Origin: Beroe forskalii | Taxonomy: Eukaryota > Ctenophora > Nuda > Beroida > Beroidae | Assembly: GCA_011033025.1 (NCBI GenBank) | Contig: WFMF01000312.1 | Location: 62,001 to 126,000, forward strand | Reading direction: 5' to 3' | DNA length: 64,000 bases | Notes under the pieces: generated by a model | Database searches by the model: none | Told to the model about the DNA's origin: nothing | The model's input: the letters and a program-made list of their open reading frames with translations, nothing else | Part shown: positions 35,507 through 48,600 of the stretch, in pieces | Position numbering within the stretch: the stretch's first letter is position 1 | Layout: every line of letters starts with the position of its first letter | Translations under genes and position numbers: made by a program

Positions 35507-36675
35507 GCAACATGGAGGAGCGATGATCACGCAACAGCTGACCCTACGGAAATATAGGCCTTTGATAGTCAATATATATTTTGCAACGTTGAATCATGAT
35601 TTGAAATATGGACTAATGTAGCACTCACTTCCAACTGATTATGTTGTTTTTAATGCTTCATGGTAAAATAAATATTGTGGAAATGTGATTTAAACAGGAG
35701 CATCTTTTGGATTTGCTCAGCATCAGCTAGAGACGCGAAATAATTTTCATAATTATTATTTATTTATCAATACTACACGTCTTGATGCTTACGAATCACT
35801 AAAAATGTTATAAAACACAAGAATGATATTTTTTGGTTGGGAACAGAGTTCCAATCACTTTAATACAGTAATCCTGTATTCAATCTGGGTTTGTTTTGAG
35901 AAAAACAATTTGTATAAACCATCATTAATTGACGGTCAAGGTATACTCTAGATCAAGGTATACTCTAGATACCTGCACTTAACATCACTCCAAAACACAA
36001 ACATTATTGTTCTTCAATTTGGCACTGCAAAAGAGATGGAAAGCCGGAAGATGTACTTATTAAGTTCCTAAAATAACATCCAACTTAACCGTATGAACTA
36101 AGACCTAAGTATAATATAAGTATTGATTACCGTTTATAACTGTTGAATAGTTCGTGTATCTTTGTACAATGCACCGTGCATTGTACACTGTACACACTAC
36201 GTTGTACATCCGAGACCTAGTCAAGTTTGTAATAAAACGTGGTCGACTCAATAACAACTTCACGAGTACGACACGATTTCAACTTTTTATCTGAGGACAG
36301 TTTGAGTTGGGTGTGGTCAATGGTGAGATCCATAGCAGCACATAAAGGTGATATAGACGTGCCTGTAGATCGTGTTACAAGTGATGTAATATAGGATGTT
36401 ACATCACAGCAACACTGAAACATCTAGTACACCTTGCAGTATCTAGTATCTACTCCGTACAAGGACAAATAATGCATATGATTGTTTTAATTTGAAGTGC
36501 AATCTCAAAAATTAAATCTCAAGAAGCAGTCTCAAAAGTAAAAGTCCTTAATCCGTCAAATATTTAGATCATTTCACACGGTTTTTAAGAAGTTGAGACG
36601 TTTGAATTAAATCATAAATTCATAAACCAGAATATTTTGTCGAGTCTCATCTGCTCCCTTGTTTCAGTTTGAACC
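35507..36675. other. Upstream flank of the PIP5K gene
   Basis: Gene-free and AT-rich, presumably including promoter and 5' UTR. A 20-bp duplicated word (GATCAAGGTATACTCTA) occurs at about 35935-35970. A perfect hairpin lies at 36164-36186. Confidence 0.4.
36164..36186. repeat. Perfect short hairpin upstream of PIP5K
   Basis: GTACAATGCAC and GTGCATTGTAC pair perfectly around one C, about 490 bp before the proposed PIP5K start. Confidence 0.8.
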
Positions 36676-39600
36676 ATGCTTAACTTAAAGCAGCAGATGG
36701 TAAGTTAGCTTCGTTTTCTTTATGCTTTTATTGAGAGATACATCTATGGTTTATCAATACCATGTTAAATACCTACTATCTACGTAAAAGAAGATGCTTT
36801 AAATAGTGTATAGTGTCAATTTACATACTTTTGTTTTCCCATTTTACATCACAAAAAAGCTGGTTGGAGTTTTCCCGATTATACTTACAAAATACAAAGT
36901 TTAAGCTATGTATGTCCATTCATAAATGAGAAAACCATTATTAAGTTATTAAATTTTGTTCAGTCACTCATTGTTTTATTTCTTGTTTTAGATACCCTAA
37001 ATATCTTGATCAATCGGTCAATTTGTATTGCCAAGGGAATTGTTTCTTCTCAACAGTCACGATGATTAATGATTTATAGTATTTACACGGATACTACTTC
37101 TGCACAAGATTGGACTGTTTGAATAATTCGAGAGGGCATCAAATTAAATTTAGTTGTATTATGGTTTCTGTCCGGAACATTCGTGGTATTCATTCTTTAG
37201 GAAATTCATGGTGAAATTTCACTTGTACTGTGGGAAAGTAAGACTGGATAATGACACCTCCAACGGCCCTAATGTGAATTTATTAGGAAACTATGAATTT
37301 TATGAATTGTTTTATATTTATCGAATTAGATTATGATTGAATTCTATCATACGTAATTCTAAATCTGCCAAGAGCTAATTTTATGTTTGATTCTGTAAAG
37401 AAATGTATAGAATCGGATGAATCTTCCGTTTCGTCGTAACGTGTTGTTGTCGTTTTGGATAATAGCAACAAATTGTTCGTGATTTTAGTATTTGTGGTAA
37501 ACTGTTGTCTGAGTAATTTCAGATTTCCTCGGTTGTTGTATAATGTTTTAATACTATCATGAAATGAAATTAAATCATATAATTCATATTTCATAAAATG
37601 TAGACAACTACCAGTATTGTATCAAGCGATTCATCGTACATCCATTCACAACATGGGGGGATGGGGGCTCACTCACAATTTCACAACAGGGGCATTTAGA
37701 TCTTTAGATTTAAATGGCACGGCCCATTCACAAATCTCAACGCGGGAATTAAGATTTTAATACGGCCAATTCACAGTAGATAAAGAACTCAGGTTCTGAT
37801 GGATTGATTACAGAGGACGGGTCATGCTTTGTGGTGACCAGGTTTTTCATTCAAGCACCAAGAATGATTGATACCACTTAATCAGACTGAATGTCCTTCC
37901 AAGAATCCTTGCCACCAATACGCAAAACATGCTTTGCCAATATCTAGATTGCGTGAACCGCGTCAAACTTCAAACTACAACGTCACACCACGTAAGCCCA
38001 GATCAAAAGAAAATTGCCCCACTGGCTTCCAAACAAACTAACATTGCAGTCATTTTCTTACTAAATCTCACATGATCATGAATGGTACGGGAATCGTGAC
38101 GACAAATGGAGGCATAGGGTGGAATTCTTGTTAATTTTAATTTGTGGTATGAGTGTAATATGTGAACTTTTTTCAGGACAAAGGGTCTGGTTTGAAGCAT
38201 AAAAAGATTGGACATAGACGAGTCGATACAGAAACTGGCGTCGTATCGTACAAAAAGGTTTGATATTGCAATCGATAACTGAATGTGAATTTGATTAATT
38301 ATCTTGAGAGAATTCAGATTTTAATTTCAGTAATTTCCTAGGGAAGTAAAGTGAATCTTGAAACTTGAGCTAAACTTACAATATGTAGGTACGCCGTTTC
38401 GAACTTGATGTAACGCGCGGCTTCTTTAGCATTAAACCAAGCGCGCTTTTGAAGGCAGCAAGCGTGTTATAATACGCGCGCGCGTGATTGGTACTTGCTA
38501 GATCGGTATAAACATGCATATGAGCGATTTTATTTAAATTAAATGGGGAGCTATATCACAAATCTATATATTCTAACAGACCTTGATGAATAGCGTGTTA
38601 TTGGCATCATTAAACTGAATATTCAAGTGAATCAAAATACCCACAAATTATTGGGATAATGAGTCATAATTTCCCATCCACCATCCCCTGAATTCCTTCA
38701 ATGAAACTTGTAGCGGAACTACTAGGAAGTCTGGGTTCAAATATCTAACTGCATATATTAGTCTGCACTTATTAAAATTAGCCCATCAAATTTGAACCAG
38801 TAAAATTAAAGTCGAGCAACAGTCAATCCTTCCCATATTGCGAGATTTGTCATTTCATGCAATTTATCGACTCTTAAGCTACCCAAAATCTTAGACCGCC
38901 GAAGCATCGATAGACGCTCTCCCGTACGGATGCATTCTTTAGAGTAAAAGATTACTACAAATTGTACATTAATCATTCACATGCCAATATCATTGATATG
39001 AGCATATTCTAAATTCTTCCACGTGAAAGAAAAGCGTTTCGATTGTCTTTACTACACTTTGTTTGAGTTTGACAATGGTAAAATCTGCGTTTTGGTATAA
39101 TAATGCCCATTCAATGCCTTATACACGCTCATACACGCATCTTTCATACTACTGCGACCTTGGACAGGCCTCAAAATAAGGTATCAGTTATCAACGGGAG
39201 TAGATGTCCATTCAGGTCCATTTTTAATCATGCTATTCATCAATAATTCAGTCATAAACTCGAAAAACAGCGGGTCAATGAATCTTTTAAGATCCTAACG
39301 CTGAGAAGGTTATAGTATGACAGGAAAGGAGTATGGGTTTAGGTCCCATCAGTTGGCAATGTCAGTTGGAAATTCAGCAAAACAGTAGTGTAACATCAGA
39401 AATAGTTACACGGGCAATTAAACACCGATACACAACACTACGCACATACACGTATACAGCCCAGCAATGTCAAATTTCACACGAATGTGACATGAAATAG
39501 ATCCAATTGGTATCGTAGCACGAGTATCATAAGTAAACCTAGTAGGTCCTTGGATCACAGTGACATGAATGACGCTTCGATCACAGTGACATGAATCTAC

Positions 39601-42600
39601 GCGTCATATAAAGACTACCGTGCTATAAATACTCAGCATAACCAAATTCAATAAGATAGTTGTTATAATACTGAGGATCCGTTATTAATGTAGATTCAGA
39701 GCTTATATAATACATGATTTAATGTGTTTTAATCCCATTAATTTTAACTTGTGCATCTATCAATCATATATTTATCTGTGTATCATGAGCTCCAAATTGC
39801 GATTGCTATTATTTAAATGATTTTCATTCCTCGGAATTCTTTCTGTATTTAGTCCCCTGAACGTTTTCTCTGGTCATGTGACCACGATGTATATGATGGA
39901 TTGTAGATTGTACACGTCATTTTGCGACTTTTTCATGAGGGCTTGATCACCACGATTTGGTAAATTTCTCAATTTGAATCATCTATGGCAATTCTTGATT
40001 TGATGACTTTTCTTTTGATAGCACTCTAGCACTGTCGTTGAATTGTATTTTGATTTGGAACTCTCAAAATGAAACGTGACTTCTGGGGCAAAAGTTTTCG
40101 TTTTCCTTCATGAACACAGCTCGCTCCGCTCATTTTCAGATCACCTGTCAAGGGCTTTGCTCTCTTATCCTCAGTTCTCTTTGTCCTGCGTTAAAAATCA
40201 GGATAAAGATTATCATCATTATCAATGAATTGTGATTTGCACTGTAATTATCAATGAACTGTGCACTATTCTCTACCGGGCAATTTATTACTGATATAGA
40301 ATGTAGTACCTCAACCTAATCCATCTCCGTTTCTAGCTATGCAACTACCCACGTGCTACAGCAGAGTATAATGACAGTTTCAGTCTTGCAGCTGAGCGCA
40401 GCAAGATGTGAAACACAGGGTTATTTCTTGGAACCACACTAATGTTACAGTTGTAACAATGTACATATGTCGGGATCCCCAGTTAACTGCACACAATTCA
40501 GAATCATCCGTATGTATATCATAATTGTTTACAGCATGGCAAATAGTATATAGAATTATAGATCAGGCATGTAAAATCATTGAACATTTAGCTTGACTGA
40601 CAACTATATATGAAACGGTTAAAACAACCAAAGTGTCCGCTCTTAAAAGTTCGGAGTGGGTGGCATTGTATGCGAATTGGTCATGTGTTCCTAAGCTTGC
40701 ACGTGTCTGTGGAAATCATCTTGGGGATCGTTCACATATTACGTAATCAATTTTTGGGCATTTTTTACCCCCCTCCCCCCCCCCTCCGTAATCAAACGTA
40801 ATCATGGCCAAACCCCCTCTTTTCGGAAAATATTACGTAATCATGGCCCAACCCCCCTCCTTCAGTTTTTTGACGTCACCAAAAAACTATATTAACTGAC
40901 AAAAAATTAGAGCAGTATCGTGTGTTTCAATTCAATCATCAACATCATCGACCTGAAGATGACATTCAAAGCTTCTTTTAGTTTTTCCTACGGAAATCTC
41001 GCCTACGACAACTCCTCTGACAATGAGATGGACACCTCCTCCTCTTTCTCTTCCTCCAACGCATCCTCATCTGCTCATCATCCTCCTTAGCTCCTTTACC
41101 TCCAACAGATCATCCTCCTCCTCCTCTACACCTGAGGCCCCCAGTTCCACTAAAGAGCCAGCAATCAACGTCTTGACTTTTGGTCCCACCTCAACCTCCT
41201 TCAAAACCGATGGAACCAAAGTTCAGTATCCATGTCCTGCTCATCTGCCACCAAAGCCGACAGAACCCAAGATCCAGATCAGCCCTAGCCTCTAAGTGCC
41301 AGATCAGAGTCTGGCAACTTCACAGCTTACACCTTCATCAAAAGATTGATTCCTGGATAATGGAGCTGCGGATGTACGCAAAGACCTGCTCTGGCATCAA
41401 CTCTAGAGCTCTAGGGAAAGGAAGGTCTCAGAACCTTATATACAGAGAGGCACTAAAGTGGTTTGGAAGAGTTCAACGAATGGAGTACATCCCTCCTATA
41501 TGGGCAGCACTAAAGAAACTATACATTCTGAACCATATTGAGTTAGAGTAGATCATGTTTTAATCATAATTATGAAATTTTGACAATTTTTTCTGCAAAT
41601 GGTTAATCTTTGGTAATAAAATTCAAATCCTTTAAATTTTCATAAAAATTCTTGAACTTTTCATAAAATTCTTGAAATTTTCATGAAAATTCTTGAAATT
41701 TTTACGAAAATTCTTGAAATTTTCATGAAAATTCGTGAAATTTTCATAAAAATCATGAAATTTTCATGAAAATTTATATATTTTGATTACGTAATCATTG
41801 CCCCCCCTCGTAATCAAACGTAATCATTTGGAAACCCCTCCCCTCGGCTGATTACGTAATATGTGAACGATCCCTTGTAGGAACTGCTGAAGTGATATTG
41901 CTGTACAAAGATCGCTAACTCTCAGACTGTGATAGTGTAGCTTGGCTGCGCCATCAATGAGTATTGGAAGTCTGATGTGTTATGTGGAAGGGTGCATGTT
42001 GCTCCTGGCGTTATGAAGAAAGTTTGTCAGATCGTACACAATTTTTTAAATAGCTCAATATTTATCTAAACGCATCTCATTGCATGAATGAGCTTTTGCC
42101 TGGCTACGTCATGGTGAAGTTATCATCCAGTTAAGGAATAAAGCCTTAGGATTCCGACTGAGAACATTCTATCAGATAAGTAGGTAGTCCGCGATATTGA
42201 AGGGTTTAGTAACGAGTAATAATTGCTAACCGGGATATAACACACGAGGGCCGAAGGCCCGAGTGTGTTATATCGCATTAAGAACCGAGGCCGAAGGCCG
42301 AGTTTTTTATTGCAGAGGTTTGCAATTTTTACGAGTTATTAAACTGAATTATGCACCGTAATTACTCGTAAAAAAGGGGATAATTTCAAACACAAGGAAA
42401 TGTTTTAATCTATGATATGAAGCTACAACTGGGTCGACTGTGCGAAATAAATTATTACGCACTATTCCGCTGCACCATAATAAATTATTATGACCTACAG
42501 TGCGTAATAAATCTTGATTCTGGCACTTCAGTGCGTAATAATTTATTGCGCACGGTACCCTGGTGCCTATAGGGTTTTTGAATACATAGCAAAAACATGC

Positions 42601-45600
42601 CTGGAAGGTGCATAATGGTACGACATTGGTAATAAGGAAGAGTTAAAACTCTGCTTCCCTTTCTGAAATTCTAGAGAAAATCCAAAAAGCGGTAATTGGT
42701 TCTTCACAGAAAAAGGTATTATGAATATTGACAACATTTAAGAAAGTAAGAAAGCGCAAAAGGATCACATGATTAAATAGAATAATATCAGTTCCAATGT
42801 AGCTCGATGCGGGGCATGGTATAATTGTATTTTAGTTATATTAGATGTCGAAAATATTCATTGTGCACATCAAATGACGAAAATGCTCGGTGAGCAGCGA
42901 GGGGTACAGAAGCTAAAAGCAGGCCATTGTTTTCTCCTTGCGATGGTTAAGATTGAAGCACCTTATAAGGGTTAAGGCATCGCGTTCACAAACAAAACTA
43001 CTGGAGCTTTCTTTTTTACATGCGCTGAGAACGATTCATATGTTTAATATTGGGGTAGGTTACTTCATGGCCGTTTCTTACAGTTACTTACGTTGTTGTT
43101 ACATTTTTACATTTTTCGAAACCATAGTAAGAATTTATTCCGAGCCCAAATATTATGTAGACGGAACTGAGCCTAGGGGGTGTGGATATTCGGAACAACT
43201 GAAAATTCCATCTGTTCTTCGTGACACATCATCGTTGAATGTATTGAATCCGCGTGTTTGGTAACATGATTTATTTCCCAGATCCCAGCAAGTGGGCTGA
43301 TGGAAGCCCTCCAACTTGGCATTGGGCACTCCATCGGCTCCATAACTCCCCAACAAACCCGGGACCTCCTCATGAAGGACTTCAGCGAGTTGGAGCTAGT
43401 CCACTTCCCTGCGTGAGTTGGTCAATTGTTCGTTGGGAGCGAGTAATAGTAGGTTGGTTGTGACGACATTTTATTGTAAAAAATCTTAGCTCAAATTCCG
43501 CCTTTTTCCCCGTTCAGTGCTGTATTATCATCTTTATAACTACTTTTGGCAATCGATGGTTCACAGATTAAGACTTTAGTTTTACAGGCCGCGTGCTGAT
43601 CGGTCTATGTCTAATGAACCTGGTGGTAAGCTTACACTCTACTAATCCGGGTGTTTGCAGGGAGGGGAGTGCCACAACACCCGCTCACCGGTGTAAAGAC
43701 TTCCTGTTCAAGACCTACGCACCCAGAGCTTTCAAGAAATTCCGAAATGAGTTCGACATCGAAGCAGATAACTTCTTGGTAAGTTTGATAATTCATTATA
43801 TCGGTTGATGTTTAATCAATCATGGAGGTACACCATTATATTTTCTTGAAAAAATCTAAGTGTTCGACTATTATTCGATGACCGATAATTATCTCTGAAC
43901 ATAGCATAGTTGTTTTTTCTACCTATCAATATACCATGATGACAGTGAGAATTTAACTTTAAATTACTGACAACTGAGACTGCCACTTTGCAGGTGTCAC
44001 TGTGCACGGACAGGTTAAAGGAGCTCTCCAACCCAGGAGCCAGTGGCTCGCTCTTCTTCCTCTCACACGATGATAACTTCATTGTGAAGACCATCACTCG
44101 GAAGGAGGCCATCTTCCTGCAGAAACTCCTGCCCGGATACTACATGGTAGGGACGGAGTATTCCTCAGATTCGTCGACATAATTCCTTCCCTCTTTGGCC
44201 TAGCGCTAGTGTGAAACTTCCACAGGACCCGCTCAAAACGTGCATTAGACTGGTACAAGACCTGTAATAGACCGGCATAATATCCATCACTATATATCGA
44301 TAAGACCGAATGTCTGCCTAAAACTAAAATTCCTTTCAGAACCTCACTCAGAACAAGGAAACGACGCTGCCCAAGTTCTTCGGGTCGTTTCAGTATGAAA
44401 GCATGGGTAAGACCATTAGGATCTGCGTGATGAACAACATCCTACCCTCGACGCTGAAATACCATGAGAAGTACGATCTGAAGGGCTCGATGTTCAAGAG
44501 ACAAGCCAGTCACAAGGAGAGGGTCAAGTCCTCCCCCACCCTCAAAGATCTCGACTTCTTGGAAGAGCATCCTGGGGTAAGTGTTATTAGCTTGTCGTTG
44601 CTCGCAGGTAACACTTGAGATATTCATAATTTTAGCTAGGAACAATGCAGGGAACCCAGGCTACTGAAAACTGGTGTTCTTCTCTATAAAAATATCAATA
44701 GGCTCGACGTCACCATACATCAAAATCCCCTCAAAATATCAATGTTCGATAGGCTCGACACCACGATAGATTAGGAGATTATGTAATGCCCATTACTTGC
44801 AGGGTCTGATCTTGGAGCCGGATCTGTACGATAACCTGAAGAAGACACTGGATCGTGATATCCGGGTGCTGGAGAGCTTCCGGATCATGGACTACTCGCT
44901 CCTCCTGGGAGTCCATAACCTGACCCTCAGCAAGGACGAAACTCTTAAGTCACGGAAACCTAACCTGGAAACACGCCAATATTCCGCACAGGTATTCAGA
45001 GACATTTACATTTACTGAGTGGATTGTGTGGTGAATTCAGTCTATTTTGACATGTCATGGCACTTCATGCTGGGTAGAGATGTTAAAAAATGGACTTATA
45101 AAGAATCAAGTCACGTTGGATGAAAATAATTATTTAATAATTATTGATGTTCCGCCTCCTCATTCCATGAATTATTACCAGGAGGGCGGGTACCACCATG
45201 ACTTTGCCATGCAAATGCTGGGCCGTATCGGAAGTAAGCGCATCAAAGGTGACTGGCGAACTGACGACTCAATTCCACAGTGAGTACTCGAATTTGGTGT
45301 CTATCACTGAAATCACTGGATTTTGAAATTGATTCGTGACATTAATTCAGCTTAATTACTCCCCGATCCCACTTGAATTTAGATCTTAGATTATAGATCA
45401 GTAGGGCAAGTGCAGTCTGTACTGTGGGCAGTAAGAACACATTGTCCCAATGACCTTATGTTGTGTTTGCTTCCTCGAATAATTTGCTGCCTCTAAGCCA
45501 TTTCCACTCCACAACTTCAAACGATGATGCCGTTTTAAACGTTTGATGCTGTTCCAGAACCATCCCAGAAGTAATGTCCCGTGGCTCCATGCCAACAGCG

Positions 45601-48600
45601 CACCCCGCTAAAAAGCGAGGCTCTAGGAGAGGACGAGGCAGTGCCGAGCACTCACGAACTAACTCGGCTGCCTCGTGCGGATTTAGGCAATTCAAGTAAA
45701 CGAGCATCTTCACGTGTATACCTGTTCTACAAGCACTTATCATTGTGTCTCTCTCTGTGGTTCTATAGTGATTTGGGGGTTTCAAACTGTCCGTGTCTCA
45801 GTCATGTCCCTTTCTGTGTTTGTGATATTGTCGTTCTATTTGTAGTATTCTCAAACAAAAAAGGCACATTCTGTTTCGATGAAAATATGAAGAACGAGGC
45901 CGTGTAATGAATTCTTGGGATCAAGCCGATATTATTTGACTTAACGCCTTCAATTGATTGAATCATGCTTTTAATCTTACCCTGTTGTGTCGAAATTTTT
46001 AGGCGCGGCGTTTCACGCCACGCTTAGATCCTTTTTGTTTTTGGTGGCGCGTGATAGCGCGTAGAATATGTACTTTCAATGCAAAACATAGTGAAGCACA
46101 TTTGCGCGTTATCACGCACCGCCAAAAAATCAAATAAGAGTACCTAATCAGATGAAAGTACCTAAAAAGTACCCAAGCGCGGCGTTATACGCCACGTTTC
46201 AAAAGGTCGAGACACCATGGTTATATATCACACCACTACTGAGAAATGTTTCGTTGAGCGCCTTGTTGTGGTGCAACTATCAAAACGTGATATATGAATT
46301 ATGAATTTAAGATACTTGATAAAAACTTGATAATTAGATTAGTGAAGCAATGCAGTACTAGAGATTGGTGTTTAACTGGATTCTTCTGAAGTCCTGAAGA
46401 TGAAGCATTTTTCGTGGAAGACAATTAACACATGAAGCATCTTAATAACCTACATGCCAAATAAGTCATTCATTTTCTATCAAAATATATTTCCTTTTGA
46501 ATATTATGAAGCGAAATATGATCAAAGCACTTCAAAAAGTTTTCAATTAATTATTTAGAAGCAAAGTAGGTGATTTTTATTCGAATTAATTCCATACCTA
46601 TTTTTCATGTACATTTTTTCTTTTCTCCTGTCGATTACGAAGGTTTGGGCCATTAACGCCTCTAAGTTTTGAGCAATCGTGAGGGAAATAAAGACGTCAA
46701 TGTGAAAATAAGGCTCTCTAAATGTTTTAACTGGGCATGTTTTACTGATAACCAAAACAATCCCTTATCACCTGGTCATTGAATGAGTGTAATCATTTCA
46801 CATCACTTCTCATTTAATGAATGAATATTAAATCGTTATTTAACATAACCACTTTTCATTAAATGAGTTTGGTTATTTAACATACTGCCTTTTCCAGCGG
46901 AGGGACTCTGGCTGTGAATGAAAAAGGAGAGCAGTGTTTGATTTTCCTTGGAATTATTGACATCCTCCAGCGATACAGGTAAATGACTCGTAAATCAACC
47001 TTTTACCATCGCATATTTTCACGTGATGGTTTTTTGGGCCGTTGCAGATCCAAATCTTCGAAATCCTGTGCTCATAGACTCACAGAAGATATCTTGCCTC
47101 TGGGATAGAGTTTATGAAGTTTTTGGAGCAATATTAGATAAGTTACTGTTAGTGTATTTTGATTCAGGTTCATGAAGAAAGTTGAACATTCCTGGAAATC
47201 AATAATAGCTGACGGTGATACAGTTTCGGTACACAGACCAAGTTTCTATGCTGAGCGCTTCAAGAATTTCTGTTTTGACCGAGTATTCAAGCGAGGAGGT
47301 AGGAGATTGAGCTGACTGACGCCTGCATTAAATTGGGGGTGTTCAGACCTGATATTTTGGAATTTGGAGATTTGAGTTGGCCAGGACATGTACCAACACT
47401 TTAAGGGTGACCAGAATAGACCAGCAAACACTTAGGCGCGCGGTTACCATGGCAACGACTCACCCAATTTTGACAAACATGAAACAAATTCATTATTTGC
47501 TCCGAGGCCTCACATGGGCGATATTACACGCATGCAATCAAAACCTTTTGAACCACCCTCAAATGTTTTATACATGTCCTGGCCAACCTGACCAACTAAT
47601 CCCAAAATCAGGCTTGAACCCACTCCTCCCTGTAATTTTCATGATTAAGAACTGGGAATAAGTATAGCCATTTAATTTTATCAAAAACATTTTATTTGGA
47701 AATTTGGAATCCCTAATTGCGTGCTGAAAATATTCTTTTCATGATCTACAGACGAGTCTTCGCCCCAAATCCGTCGTCAGAAGTCGAGTCTGAAGAGACA
47801 AGCGTCGTCACGTGTCAACTGTCCAAACACGCTCAACAACCCGTCGACAGCCAGTGCTTCCAACCAGCGCCAGGACGACAGCACCTCCACCAGCTTCACT
47901 CCGCAAATCATCGTAAGTAGTACGATTAGTGCAGTGCGATTAGTGCAGTGCGATTAGTGCAGTACGATTAGTGCAGTGCGATTAGTACAGTGCGATTAGT
48001 GCAGTGCGATTAGTACAGTGCGATTAGTGCAGTGCGATTAGTACAGTGCGATTAGTGCAGTGCGATTAGTGCAGTGCGATTAGTGCAGTGCGATTAGTGC
48101 AGTGTGATTAGTGCAGTGCGGTTAGTGCAGTGCGATTAGTGCGGTGCGATTAGTGCAGTGCGATTAGTGCAGTGCGATTATGTGCGATTAGTGCAGTGCG
48201 ATTAGTGCAGTGCGATTAGTGCAGTGCGATTAGTGCAGTGCGATTGCAGTGCGATTAGTGCAGTGCGATTAGTGCAGTGCGATTAGTGCAGTGCGATTAG
48301 TGCAGTGCGATTAGTGCAGTACGAGTGCGATTAGTGCAGTGCGATTAGTGCAGTGCGATTAGTGCAGTGCGATTGGTGCAGTGCGATTAGTGCAGTGTGA
48401 TTGGTGCAGTGCGAGGTGCAGTGCGATTAGTGCAGTGCGATTAGTGCAGTGCGATTAGTGCAGTGCGATTAGTGCAGTGCGATTAGTGCAGTGCGATTAG
48501 TGCGGTGCGATTAGTGCGGTGCGATTAGTGCAGTGTGATTAGTGCAGTGCGGTTAGTGCAGTGCGATTAGTGCGGTGCGATTAGTGCAGTGCGATTAGTG

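Noticed and set aside
45456..45785. 109-codon minus-strand frame in a PIP5K intron
   Set aside because: No recognised domain or splice support; likely chance or an old repeat fragment.
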